From: Opitutia bacterium
GTDB taxonomy: Bacteria > Verrucomicrobiota > Verrucomicrobiia > Opitutales > UBA953
Length of the DNA stretch: 27,254 nt
Direction: 5' to 3'
Assembly (NCBI GenBank): GCA_021204635.1
Contig: JAJPZB010000144.1
Location: 1 to 27,254, forward strand
The notes beneath the pieces were generated by a model, which did not search any database, was not told where the DNA came from, and worked only from the letters and a program-made list of their open reading frames with translations. This document shows positions 1-8,284 of the stretch, piece after piece (within the stretch, counting starts at the first letter, position 1; each line of letters begins with the position of its first letter). A program made the position numbers and the translations under genes.

Positions 1-125
<125 letters not shown>

Positions 126-163
126 AACTTTGTTCCCCGCAACAATCACACCCCATGCATTCG

Positions 164-424
164 TTAAACCCTGCGAAGTTTTCCGCTTTTGCCGATATCG
201 AAAAACTTATGCAAAAACGCATAAAGCTTTTCGCTGCCGTTCGTGCGTGGTTCGCCCACGGTAGATGAGACGACGATTGGTTTTCCGATGCGCTTTTCTA
301 TGTGCCTATCAATTTCGTCGGAACTCAATTGGCTTATATCGTCGAAACTCAGCCCAACGGACCTTGCGATCCGCAAACGGCTTTGCTCGCTCAATCTAAA
401 TGGTTCTGCGTGTTTGGTATGCAT
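164..424 (-). CDS. Hypothetical protein, 86 aa
   Basis: I do not recognise this protein. It is a soluble, charged 86-residue chain with balanced composition (for example SSDEIDRHIEKRIGKPIVV in the middle and a basic end, KSGKLRRV), unlike the Arg-rich shadow frames nearby. No membrane segment or signal peptide is seen. ATG start at 424 without a clear Shine-Dalgarno; the upstream stretch 425-590 is strongly AT-rich compared with the rest of the window and probably holds its promoter. It lies alone, downstream of the VWA operon on the same strand. The reading frame ends just before the poly-C contig end, so nothing is known of its downstream neighbour. It could still be a chance frame. Confidence 0.5.
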   Translation of the reverse strand: MHTKHAEPFRLSEQSRLRIARSVGLSFDDISQLSSDEIDRHIEKRIGKPIVVSSTVGEPRTNGSEKLYAFLHKFFDIGKSGKLRRV

Positions 425-623
425 AGGAATCGTAAAGTTGATGTTGGCAATTTCGGTTGCCGCAATAATGCAATATTGAGGCTACAAATCACAATATTTT
501 TCATATTTTTTTTGTAAATATTTTTACGAAATCGCTTTTACCCCTTTATTTATACGCAATAAACCGACACATCACTCTTTACTAATAGTTTGTTATGAAA
601 AAAAATTATTCTTGACACGTGTT

Positions 624-2744
624 TTACCAGTCTCGATCGACCTGGCGTTCTTCGCCGCGCATTTTTTGCAAAATTTCTTCTCGGCGTCCCTCCTCTGCCT
701 CGCGCATTTCGCGCAAGACCCTTTCGGCTGCGGCGTCGTCAAATGAGGAATCGCGGGCAGCGGCGGCGCGCTTTGTCTCGTTGCCGCTTTCTTCGCCGGA
801 CTGCAAATTTTTCTGCCCGCCGTCTTTCTGCTCATTGTTGTCGGCGGCATTATCGTTGGCATTGTCGCGAGCCAAATCCTGCTGCTGGTTATCGCTATTG
901 TTGTCGCTGTTGTCGCCGGAGTTGGCGTCCTGATTTTGCCCCGAATTTTGGTCTTTGTTGTCGGCGGAATTTTCCTGCGAGCTCTGGCTTTGTTGCGGCT
1001 GCTGTTGTGAATTTTGCTCGTCCGAGTTCTGCTGCCCCTGCTGCTGATTTTGTTGCTGCTCTTGCCCGTCGCCTTGGCTCTGATCCTGTTGTTGCTTCTG
1101 CTGTTGATCTTGGTTCTGCTGATTTTGCTGCTCCTGATTCTGTTGATCCTGCTGCTGTTGCTGTTTGTTTTGCTCTTGCTGCTTTTTCTGCTCTTCAATT
1201 TGCTTTTTCAAATCTTCGAGGCGCTTCAAATCGTTGAGCAAAATCTGTTCGTTTTGCGCTGTCCCGGGGGAAAATTCGGCTTCTCCGGAGCGCAGCACGT
1301 CGCGGTAAAATTCCTCCGCACGCTTGAATTTTTCTTCCGCAGAATCCGCAGAACCCTGCGCCTCGTCGGCATTTTCGAGAATCACTCCCGCCGCTTTTGA
1401 GACCTCCGCGCGGGCGTCCTCGTGAAGTTGCGCGCCGAGATTTTGCGCTATCGCGGTCCGCGTCTCGGGACGCGCATTTCCGCGCGCGAGAGCGTCGGCG
1501 TAGAGCTTTCGCGCGAGCTCGGCGTCACCGTTTTTTTGCGCTTCCAATCCGGCATTAAAAATTTCTTCCGCGCTCGCGTTTTCTAAATTTTTCTTTTCGG
1601 GCTCCTCCGAATTTTCCTGGGCAAACATCGTCGTCGTCGACAACGAAAGCACCGCGACAAACGCAATTGCGGGCACCGATTTCAGCAAAATTTTGAACGC
1701 CGACGCGCGCAATCCGCGCAAATTACGCCGACATTCTCCGAGCGCGAGAAAAAGGAAAAACGCGACAACGGCGGGGATCAGGAACCAGCTCCAGCGCTCG
1801 ATTGGGACGGCGTGCACGCCCTCTTCCTGCTCGCCCGGCGTGAGGCGGCGAAGCCACTCGGCGGCGGTCTCGTCGCCCATGTCCGCAAGTGTGGAGCGAA
1901 TGTAAATTCCACCGGTTTTGGCGGCGAGTTCCCGCAGCGGCGCCTCTTCCAAGCGCGTGTTCACGACATCGCCGCCCCTGTCCTTCATATATTCCACGCG
2001 CCCGCTCTCATTCGGCACGGGGATTGGCGAGACCGCCGCCGGATCGCCGACGCCCACAACGACAACGGGAATTTTTGCCGCGCGCAATTTCTCCGCTGCC
2101 CTCGCCGTGGCGCCGGTCAGCTCGCCGCCGTCTGTAATCAGGACGATGGCATAGTGGCCGAGGTTTTCTGCGGAATCAAATGCGGTCGCGGCAACATTCA
2201 GCGCTCGCTCGATATTTGTGCCGCCGACGGGGATGCTGCCGATTTGCTCACCGTCGAGAATCAGGCGGAAGCTGACGCCGTCAAAGGTCAGCGGGCAGCT
2301 TAAAAATGCGTCTCCGGCAAACGCCACAAGCGCGAATCTGTCGCCCTTCATCCGCGCGGTCGTGTCCGCGATAAAACGTTTTGCGTGAGCAAGTCGCGAG
2401 GGTTTCACGTCCTCGCTCATCATCGATTTCGACAAATCGAGGGCGATGACGACATCTCGCCCCGCGTTGCGATACGGGATTATCTCCGTTTTCCACGCCG
2501 GCCGCGCATATGCCGCGACGAGCAAAATCGCGCACGCGAGCAGGAGAAAAAACCGCGCGAGGCGCTTTCCGTGCGAGACGTCAACCCCGACGGGTTCGCC
2601 GCTTTGCCGCGAAAAATGCGCAGCCCCGAGCAATTTTTTCAATGCGTTTTTGCGGCGCGCCTCCGCGACAAAAAACAAGATCGCGATCACGGGGACAACC
2701 CACGCGATGTGCCACAATCTTTCGCTATGCAGGAAAAAATCCAT
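624..2744 (-). CDS. BatB-like VWA protein fused to TPR/Gln-rich BatC-like region
   Basis: About 706 aa from the ATG at 2744; a TTG two codons earlier is also open. Two membrane helices (about residues 11-27 and 64-79) precede a von Willebrand A domain with an intact MIDAS: DLSKS at 103-107, GGTN near 175-178 and ITDGG near 203-207. A further helix follows (about 319-336), then a second hydrophobic stretch (about 353-374) that resembles an internal signal peptide ending in MFAQE. A TPR-like segment (about 390-420) and a very long Gln/Asn/Asp-rich low-complexity region (about 515-655) lead to a conserved-looking charged end, ERQVDRDW. Bacteroides-type Bat operons encode BatB (VWA) and BatC (TPR) separately; here they appear fused. 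It is the last gene of the minus-strand operon, 42 bp after the BatA-like gene. Role in envelope stress or aerotolerance is family inference. Confidence 0.88.
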   Translation of the reverse strand: MDFFLHSERLWHIAWVVPVIAILFFVAEARRKNALKKLLGAAHFSRQSGEPVGVDVSHGKRLARFFLLLACAILLVAAYARPAWKTEIIPYRNAGRDVVIALDLSKSMMSEDVKPSRLAHAKRFIADTTARMKGDRFALVAFAGDAFLSCPLTFDGVSFRLILDGEQIGSIPVGGTNIERALNVAATAFDSAENLGHYAIVLITDGGELTGATARAAEKLRAAKIPVVVVGVGDPAAVSPIPVPNESGRVEYMKDRGGDVVNTRLEEAPLRELAAKTGGIYIRSTLADMGDETAAEWLRRLTPGEQEEGVHAVPIERWSWFLIPAVVAFFLFLALGECRRNLRGLRASAFKILLKSVPAIAFVAVLSLSTTTMFAQENSEEPEKKNLENASAEEIFNAGLEAQKNGDAELARKLYADALARGNARPETRTAIAQNLGAQLHEDARAEVSKAAGVILENADEAQGSADSAEEKFKRAEEFYRDVLRSGEAEFSPGTAQNEQILLNDLKRLEDLKKQIEEQKKQQEQNKQQQQQDQQNQEQQNQQNQDQQQKQQQDQSQGDGQEQQQNQQQGQQNSDEQNSQQQPQQSQSSQENSADNKDQNSGQNQDANSGDNSDNNSDNQQQDLARDNANDNAADNNEQKDGGQKNLQSGEESGNETKRAAAARDSSFDDAAAERVLREMREAEEGRREEILQKMRGEERQVDRDW

Positions 2745-2786
2745 TGACAAATTGAAAATCCAAAGTTTGCAAAACCGCCGACGCCG

Positions 2787-3848
2787 CTACGGGAAGCGCA
2801 AAAAGAACGTGCGTGAAAGGAAAAATCCGACGAGCAAAAACGCCAGCGCGAGAGCGGCGACCTCTCCCGCGCGCTCGTCGTAGAGCGCGATTCGCGGCAT
2901 TTCCTGCGGTTTTTTCTCGAGTTTGTCTATCTCGGCGAGAGCGGCGTGCATCGCCTCCGCGTCGTCTGCGGCATAGTACTTCCCACCGGTCGTCTCCGAG
3001 ATTTTTTTCAAAAGTTTTTCGTCGAATTCGTCGTGATACGGGACGAGATTTTTCCCGAAAAGCGAGTTTTGCTCGATGTATGCTCGCGGGCTTCCGATGC
3101 CGACGGTGTGGACGATGAGTGAATATTTTTTCGCAATTTCGGCGGCCTGCTCCGGCGAAACCTTGTTTTGGACAGTGTTTTCGCCGTCGGTGAAAAGCAC
3201 CATGACTTTGCGCTTTGCGTCGGAATCTTTTGTTCGATCGACGGCGGCAATTATCGGAGTTGCGATTCCGGTACCGTCGCCAATCGTGTGCAGGGAAAGC
3301 GAGTCCAATTGCCGCAGGAGCCAGCCGTGGTCGAGCGTCGGCGGGCAAACGGCGAACGGCAAGTCTGCGAACGCGATGAGCCCGATCCTGTCATCCGGCC
3401 TCGCCTCGATGAATTTGCGAACTTCGCTTTTGCAAATTTGTATGCGCTGTTTTGTTTCGCCGCGCGAGTGCGCCGCGCGTATCGCGGCGTCGCTCCGGAG
3501 CTTTTTCGATGGCTCATATGCCTCCATCGAGCCCGACAAATCGATGGCGAGGATGATATCCGTGCCCTCGCTTTTTTGCCGAATTTCTCCGGCGTCGAAG
3601 CGCGGGCCGGCGAGCGCGAAGATCATCGCGATTCCGCCGAGCGCGTAAAACAATGCGGGCGCGAGCGAGTAAATTTTTACCCGCGAGAGCAGGCTTTTTT
3701 TCGCGACAACAACGGGGTTACGCGGCAGGAGCACGGTCGGCTCGCGGCGCGTGATGTAAAGAAAAATCAGGATTGCGAGCGGAATCAGCAGCGTGAGCAC
3801 CCACGGATATTGGAGCTCGAAATCGAAAATCGAAGAATCACCGGTCAT
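2787..3848 (-). CDS. BatA-like VWA domain membrane protein
   Basis: 353 aa. Helices at about residues 17-32 and 60-80 precede a VWA domain at about 97-290, and a final helix (about 331-351) closes the chain, the usual BatA layout. The MIDAS is complete: DLSGS at 103-107, the Thr in GDGTG near 193 and FTDGEN at 219-224. Such domains bind divalent metal and partner proteins, with the VWA exposed to the periplasm between the membrane anchors. Its ATG overlaps the stop of the upstream DUF4381-like gene in an ATGA, implying translational coupling. In known systems BatA works with BatB, BatD and a MoxR AAA ATPase; no MoxR or DUF58 gene is found in this window. Confidence 0.9.
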   Translation of the reverse strand: MTGDSSIFDFELQYPWVLTLLIPLAILIFLYITRREPTVLLPRNPVVVAKKSLLSRVKIYSLAPALFYALGGIAMIFALAGPRFDAGEIRQKSEGTDIILAIDLSGSMEAYEPSKKLRSDAAIRAAHSRGETKQRIQICKSEVRKFIEARPDDRIGLIAFADLPFAVCPPTLDHGWLLRQLDSLSLHTIGDGTGIATPIIAAVDRTKDSDAKRKVMVLFTDGENTVQNKVSPEQAAEIAKKYSLIVHTVGIGSPRAYIEQNSLFGKNLVPYHDEFDEKLLKKISETTGGKYYAADDAEAMHAALAEIDKLEKKPQEMPRIALYDERAGEVAALALAFLLVGFFLSRTFFLRFP

Positions 3849-4864
3849 CGCGCGCCTCCTTTGCCGGCGGCGTTTTCAGCCGGATTTTGCGGCGCGGGCG
3901 TGGTCTCTTTCACGAGTGTTGTCGCGTGTTCTATGGCGGAAAGCGCCTGCGTCGCGGTCGCCGAAACTCCGGCGAATTTCACGCGGTCGGCGTCGGTCAA
4001 AAATTCGTGCAAAAATCGCCGGTGCGTCTGCGACAACGGGCTGTCGCCGCGCTCCATCGTGGCAAAAAATTCGGGCGTCGTCATGGCGTCTGCCGAGACG
4101 CTGAAGCGCTTTGCGAGATACCTGCGCACGATGTCGGAAAGCCTCGCGACGGCGGAAATTGCGCTCGCGCGGCCGGCGGCTACGTCGTCTTTGAGCGCGG
4201 AAAGCGCGTCCGTTGCCACAATCCACGGTGGTGGCGCGGGGGTGATTTTCTTATTGTTGCGGCGAAGAATGAGAAACGCGATTGCCGCCGCCACAACGAC
4301 GATGGCAATTGCCACAACAATCGGCGCGCGATTGTCGCCACTGTCGCTCGCAACAATGCGCTCTGCGGCGAGGGCGAGCTCTGCGTCTGCGGCAGTCTCG
4401 GGCAGCTTTGCAAAAATCTCGGGGAGCTCTATTTCTCGCTCGACAAACTCGGCAGTCCCCGAGCGCGTAGCGCGGATTTTTATCTTCGCGTCCGAAAATT
4501 CTCCTTCGCGAAATGCAATCAAAAAAACTTCGCCTACAATGCGCCGGTGCGTCCACGCAAACTCCGAGCGCGGAAGCTTTTTTTCCACGGCTTCCAAACC
4601 CTCGGGCAGCTCAAAAAAGAATTGCGGCTCGGCGTCAAACGCAAACGCGAGCTCTGCGGAAATCGAAATGGGGAAAGGCTTTCCCACGACGACGCCGGCG
4701 GCAGAATCCGTTGCCTCGGCGGGAACGCCGGCAGGTTGGACGTCAAATTCCTCCGCCATGTTTTTCTTCACCGCGAGAGCCACCAAAATTGCGGCGGCGA
4801 CAACAATGCCCGCGGCGGCAACCGCGAGAATACGGAGAAAAATTTTGAGACCCCTGCTATTCAT
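3845..4864 (-). CDS. DUF4381/BatD-like two-helix membrane protein
   Basis: 339 aa. An N-terminal helix (about 8-30), an extracytoplasmic beta-rich region (about 60-160) that could be a BatD-like domain, a second helix (about 180-200) and a helical cytoplasmic domain (about 214-310) with the pattern ALKDDVAAGR...LSDIVRRYLAKRF...MTTPEFFA. That last block matches what is usually called DUF4381 in VWA operons. The tail is Ala/Pro-rich. Its TGA overlaps the ATG of the BatA-like gene, so the two are coupled. Probably a structural or adaptor member of the VWA membrane complex. Assignment rests on the C-terminal pattern and on gene context; the extracytoplasmic half is divergent. Confidence 0.75.
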   Translation of the reverse strand: MNSRGLKIFLRILAVAAAGIVVAAAILVALAVKKNMAEEFDVQPAGVPAEATDSAAGVVVGKPFPISISAELAFAFDAEPQFFFELPEGLEAVEKKLPRSEFAWTHRRIVGEVFLIAFREGEFSDAKIKIRATRSGTAEFVEREIELPEIFAKLPETAADAELALAAERIVASDSGDNRAPIVVAIAIVVVAAAIAFLILRRNNKKITPAPPPWIVATDALSALKDDVAAGRASAISAVARLSDIVRRYLAKRFSVSADAMTTPEFFATMERGDSPLSQTHRRFLHEFLTDADRVKFAGVSATATQALSAIEHATTLVKETTPAPQNPAENAAGKGGAR

Positions 4865-4937
4865 GAAGGCGTTTACGGAAAAGTTGCTACAAGCGAAAAA
4901 GCGTCATCACCACGGCATTTTTTTTGAAAAAGGAAAC

Positions 4938-4951
4938 GGGTTGGTGGTGGG
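4938..4951 (+). repeat. Single GGGTTGGTGGTGG repeat unit
   Basis: One exact copy of the core GGGTTGGTGGTGG lies in the 91-bp gap between the Cys-rich peptide gene and the DUF4381-like gene. It belongs to the dispersed family arrayed at 8285-8757 and 18045-18345. Confidence 0.8.
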
Positions 4952-4955
4952 AAAA

Positions 4956-5144
4956 TCAATGTTGCCTTTTTCCTTTCAATTTGCGAAGCGCGCAATCCGC
5001 CTTGCCGCAGGCGTCGCACTTGCTCGGGCAATCCCTGCAAGCCGTGTTCTTTTTTGAAAATGCGCCCACCACAAAGCGCACGAGAACCGCGACAACAATG
5101 ATGAATATCGCGGCAATGACAACAATCCACGCGATGTTGTTCAC
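4956..5144 (-). CDS. FeoB-associated Cys-rich membrane protein
   Basis: 62 aa with one N-terminal membrane helix (about 4-27) followed by a short Cys-rich cytoplasmic tail: Cys at 36, 39, 43, 46 and 51 in CRDCPSKCDACGKADC, then a basic end. This is the shape of the FeoB-associated Cys-rich family (PF12669), whose members usually accompany the ferrous iron transporter FeoB and may handle iron or a metal cluster. No feoB is present here, so the iron link is by family only. The start is a GTG overlapping the mscS stop (GTGA), indicating translational coupling. It sits between an osmotic channel and the VWA complex genes, an unusual place for this family. Confidence 0.72.
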   Translation of the reverse strand: MNNIAWIVVIAAIFIIVVAVLVRFVVGAFSKKNTACRDCPSKCDACGKADCALRKLKGKRQH

Positions 5145-6340
5145 GCCGCAGCCTCCGTTTCAACGGGTTGGTGGTGAGCAGGTTGGTGGCGACCACCATT
5201 GTGATGGGCAGGCTCGCTTCCGCATTTCACGCGGATCTCCCGCGTCGGGAACGCAAACTCGATTTTCGCGGCATTGAATTTTTGCAAAATCTGCAAGTTC
5301 ACCTCGCTCTTGAACGCCAAAAATTTCACGGTGTCTGCGGGCGCAAACCAGATTGTTGCGGAGATTCGCAGCGACGATTCCGCAAATTCCGCGAAGGTAA
5401 TTCTCGGAGCGAGCGAGCCGCGACAAACCGCCGGCGAGTCAAAAATTTCGCGCAAGATTTCGATTGCCTGCACGACTTTTTCCGGCGGCGTGGAATATTC
5501 GAGGTCAAGCGAAAAATCGTCTCGAATCGCAGTTCTCGCCGAGATTGAGCGAACCGTGCGATTTGCGAGGTCGGAGTTTGGGACGCAGATCCGCGAGCCG
5601 TCGAGCGCGCGGATTCTCGTGGAGCGCAGCCCGATCGATTCGACGGTGCCGACAGTGCCGGAACCCGCGTCTATCATGTCGCCCGGGCTGAACGGTCTGT
5701 CGATCAAAAGCATTGCCGAGCCGAAGAAATTTTTCACCGTGTCTTGCGCCGCCAAGCCGAGTGCCAAGCCGCCAATGCCGAGCATCGTGATTATTTCCGC
5801 CGGCGGCGTGTCTGTTGTAATTCGCAAAATCACGAGGACACCGACCGCGAAAATCGCGATTTTCAAAAGTGCGGAAACGAGTGGCGCCAGCGCGGCGATC
5901 GGTTTGTTTGCGGTGTGGCGCTTCAAAATTTCGACGGGAATGCGCACCATGTGCCACAGGAAAATCGCGATCGCAACGACGATGAAAATCCAAAAAATGC
6001 GGGCGAGAATGCTGCCAACCCCCGGCGAGACATCGGGATATCTCAGCAAAAATGCGCGATAGAGCGCCACGCCGATTCCCGAAAAAAGAAACAACGCGGT
6101 GCGCGCGACAGAATCCGCGACAAACGCAACAAAGAGCCTCGCGCGCGTGCGCCCGTATATCTCTTTCGCGCAACGAAGCAAAATTTTTCTGAAAAAAATC
6201 CCGACAAAAAAGCCGCCGAGCAGAAATGCCCAAAACAAAAGCGTGTGGCGGGTATCGGGAAAGACCTCGCAAAGCATGTCGGAGAGGCCGGCGGGCGTGG
6301 AATTTTCCGGCGTTGTAGCCGCTACAAATGCAGAACACAT
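5141..6340 (-). CDS. MscS family mechanosensitive ion channel
   Basis: About 399 aa from the ATG at 6340; a GTG at 6376 would add 12 residues. Four to five membrane helices lead to the pore-lining helix with the family pattern GIGGLALGLAAQDTVKNFFG (about 188-207), followed by the beta domain (LLIDRPFSPGDMI, GTVESIGLRSTRIR, VPNSDLANRTV). MscS channels open under membrane tension and release solutes during osmotic downshock. The last 25 residues (SEPAHHNGGRHQPAHHQP...) are encoded by copies of the dispersed GGGTTGGTGGTG repeat read in the C-rich sense, so the tail is probably an added, unstructured extension. Its stop overlaps the next gene. prmC lies upstream on the same strand. Confidence 0.92.
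   Translation of the reverse strand: MCSAFVAATTPENSTPAGLSDMLCEVFPDTRHTLLFWAFLLGGFFVGIFFRKILLRCAKEIYGRTRARLFVAFVADSVARTALFLFSGIGVALYRAFLLRYPDVSPGVGSILARIFWIFIVVAIAIFLWHMVRIPVEILKRHTANKPIAALAPLVSALLKIAIFAVGVLVILRITTDTPPAEIITMLGIGGLALGLAAQDTVKNFFGSAMLLIDRPFSPGDMIDAGSGTVGTVESIGLRSTRIRALDGSRICVPNSDLANRTVRSISARTAIRDDFSLDLEYSTPPEKVVQAIEILREIFDSPAVCRGSLAPRITFAEFAESSLRISATIWFAPADTVKFLAFKSEVNLQILQKFNAAKIEFAFPTREIRVKCGSEPAHHNGGRHQPAHHQPVETEAAA
5165..5205. repeat. Two repeat units within the mscS 3' end
   Basis: GGGTTGGTGGTG at 5165-5176 and GGTTGGTGGCG at 5181-5191, then an imperfect inverted copy (ACCACCATTG). They lie inside the coding sequence and encode the His/Pro-rich tail of the MscS protein on the minus strand. 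Confidence 0.8.
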
Positions 6341-6453
6341 GCCTGAAAGTTTATTGAAAGAAATCCACGTTTCCACGCAATTTTAGCGCCGGCGCGCAAG
6401 TGTTTTGTCTTGCCGACGCCGCCACAACAATGCCCGCAGAAGCCGCAACAAAG

Positions 6454-7335
6454 CTATTTTTCTGCGAAGAAAAATCGCGGGCGGCGCGACAAATCGCAAA
6501 TTCCCGTGCCGGTGCGATAGCCGATTTCTGCCGCGAGAGCAGCGAGACGATTGTGGTGGGCAATGCCGGTTTCGAGCGCGAGAAAGCCGCCGGCAACGAG
6601 GTGCGAAAACGCGCCGCGCACAATTTTTTCGAGATCGCGAAACCCCGAATCGGCGGCGACAAGCGCAGACACGGGTTCGTGGTCGCGAACCTCAGACTCC
6701 GCGCTCGCGAGCTCTGCCTGCGTGAGATACGGCGGGTTCGCAACTATCGCGTCAAACGCCCCCGCGACATTCTCAAACCAATCCGAGCGCAAAAATTCCA
6801 CGCCGGAAATCTCGCACGCCGCAGCATTTTCGCGGGCGAGCGCGAGCGCGGGCTCGGAAAAATCCACCGCGACGACGATCGTGCCCGCGCGCTCTGCCGC
6901 AACAGAGAGCGCGATTGCGCCCGTGCCGGTGCCGAGATCGAGAACGCGCAACGGAGCCTGCGGCAACGCCGGATTGTCGCCGCATTTTCTCTGCGCGGAA
7001 ATTTTGTCGAGCCGCTCAAAAACGTGGTCGAGAAGCTCTTCCGTCTCCGGGCGCGGAATCAGCGCGCGCGGATCGCATTTCAGTTCGAGCGTCCTGAACG
7101 GCGCAGAGCCGACGATGTATTGAAGCGGCTCGCGATTTCCCCTGCGCACGAGAAGCGCTCGCAGGCGCTCAACTTGCGGCTTGGACAGCGGCCGCTCAAA
7201 TTGCAAGTACAAATCGAGGCGCCGGCATTTCAGCACGTGCGCAAAGAGGAGTTCCGCCTGCAACCGAGCGTTGGAAATCCCCTTTCGCGCAAGAAATTCT
7301 TCCGCTTTTTTCAGCAATTCCAAAATTGTCGGCAT
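6454..7335 (-). CDS. prmC: Peptide chain release factor N5-glutamine methyltransferase PrmC
   Basis: 293 aa, normal length for the family. An N-terminal helical domain (about 1-80) is followed by the SAM-binding motif VLDLGTGTGAIAL at 131-143, the acidic VDFS after strand 2, and the catalytic NPPY at 200-203. The conserved RPETEEL lies near 95-101. It methylates the GGQ glutamine of release factors RF1 and RF2 in the cytoplasm. ATG start at 7335. No prfA neighbour is seen, although prfA-prmC pairs are common; upstream is a divergent TIGR02757 gene. The 113 bp down to the mscS ATG (77 bp to the alternative GTG) show no terminator, so co-transcription with the mscS-VWA operon is possible. Confidence 0.95.
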   Translation of the reverse strand: MPTILELLKKAEEFLARKGISNARLQAELLFAHVLKCRRLDLYLQFERPLSKPQVERLRALLVRRGNREPLQYIVGSAPFRTLELKCDPRALIPRPETEELLDHVFERLDKISAQRKCGDNPALPQAPLRVLDLGTGTGAIALSVAAERAGTIVVAVDFSEPALALARENAAACEISGVEFLRSDWFENVAGAFDAIVANPPYLTQAELASAESEVRDHEPVSALVAADSGFRDLEKIVRGAFSHLVAGGFLALETGIAHHNRLAALAAEIGYRTGTGICDLSRRPRFFFAEK

Positions 7336-7489
7336 GATTTAATTTCGTGTGGCGGCGCGCAAAAATCGCAGTAACAGCAATGTTATCATCTGCATTCGCG
7401 CACGCGCAACGTGGAATAAATGCGCTTTGAAAAATCCGCGCGGACGCGTTTTCATTGCCCCGCAGACGCAAACGGGAAAAGGCGGCAAG

Positions 7490-8284
7490 ATGAACGAAAT
7501 GCAAAAAAAGAAGCTCGCAGAGTGGGCGCAAAAATTCCACACAAAGGAGTTTGTGGCGGGCGACCCCGTCTCGTTCCCGCACCGATATTCGCGCCGCGAC
7601 GACATCGAGATAAGCGGCTTTTTGACCGCGTTTCTCAGCTTTGGCAACCGAGCGCAAATCCTGAAAGCGGCGGAAAAACTCGACGCCGGCATGCGCGGAA
7701 GCCCATCGGAATATTTGCGCTCGCGCCGGTGGGAAAAAGACTTCGCGGCGGGCGACCCCGCGTGTTTCTACCGCATGATTTCTCGCGGGAAAATGCACGA
7801 CTTGTTCCGGCAAATTTTCGGGATTTTCGATGGTTGCGGGAACCTCGAAAACGCCGTTGTCGCAGAGCGAAACCGCCGGCAAGAAGCCGCCACCACCAAC
7901 CCGGATTCCACCACCAACCCACCCGCCACAATCTCGCCCGCCACCACCAACCCGATGGCTTGCCTCTGTGGCGTGCTCGGAGTTTCGGCGCAGTCGCCAC
8001 AAAAAAAGCTGAACATGTTTTTGCGCTGGATGATTCGCCGCAACTCACCCGTGGACTTCGGCATTTGGCAAAGTTTCTCGCCGGCAGAACTCATCATCCC
8101 GCTCGACACCCACGTCTTGCATGTCGCGCAACAACTCGGCTTGACCACATCGCTCTCATACTCGTTGTCAACAGCAAAAAAAATCACCGCAGCCCTCGCA
8201 GAAATTTTCCCAAACGACCCCTGCCTTGGCGACTTCGCGCTCTTCGGCGCAGGCGTAAACGGCGACAACAAAGCCGCTCAGTAG
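7490..8284 (+). CDS. TIGR02757 family protein with repeat-encoded insert
   Basis: 264 aa from the ATG at 7490, preceded by a modest purine-rich site; the open frame extends upstream to 7349 but that part is Arg-rich and unlike the family. Conserved pieces are DPVSFPHRY (about 25-33), RDDIEISGFLTAFLSFG (36-52), LNMFLRWMIRRNSPVDFGIW (174-193), LIIPLDTHVLHVAQQLGLT (201-219) and PNDPCLGDFALFG (241-253). These fit TIGR02757 (DUF2400), a family of unknown function with a helix-hairpin-helix DNA glycosylase-like look. Residues 134-156 (TTNP repeated) are an in-frame insertion encoded by the dispersed CCACCACCAACCC repeat, placed in a probable loop. Divergent from prmC; its 3' end abuts the large repeat array. 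Confidence 0.88.
   Translation: MNEMQKKKLAEWAQKFHTKEFVAGDPVSFPHRYSRRDDIEISGFLTAFLSFGNRAQILKAAEKLDAGMRGSPSEYLRSRRWEKDFAAGDPACFYRMISRGKMHDLFRQIFGIFDGCGNLENAVVAERNRRQEAATTNPDSTTNPPATISPATTNPMACLCGVLGVSAQSPQKKLNMFLRWMIRRNSPVDFGIWQSFSPAELIIPLDTHVLHVAQQLGLTTSLSYSLSTAKKITAALAEIFPNDPCLGDFALFGAGVNGDNKAAQ
7889..7957 (+). repeat. In-frame repeat insertion in the TIGR02757 gene
   Basis: Four related units (three with ACCAACCC) encode TTNP-type residues 134-156. Length is a multiple of three and the frame is kept on both sides, where family motifs resume. Confidence 0.85.

Noticed and set aside
593..1198. 201-residue Ser/Arg/Lys-rich frame and a Leu-rich plus-strand frame at 1014-1400
   Set aside because: Both are other-frame readings of the Gln-rich triplet DNA of the BatB-like gene.
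3168..5057. 629-residue open frame on the plus strand
   Set aside because: Antisense to the BatA-like and DUF4381-like genes; Ala/Ser/Arg-rich with no motif.
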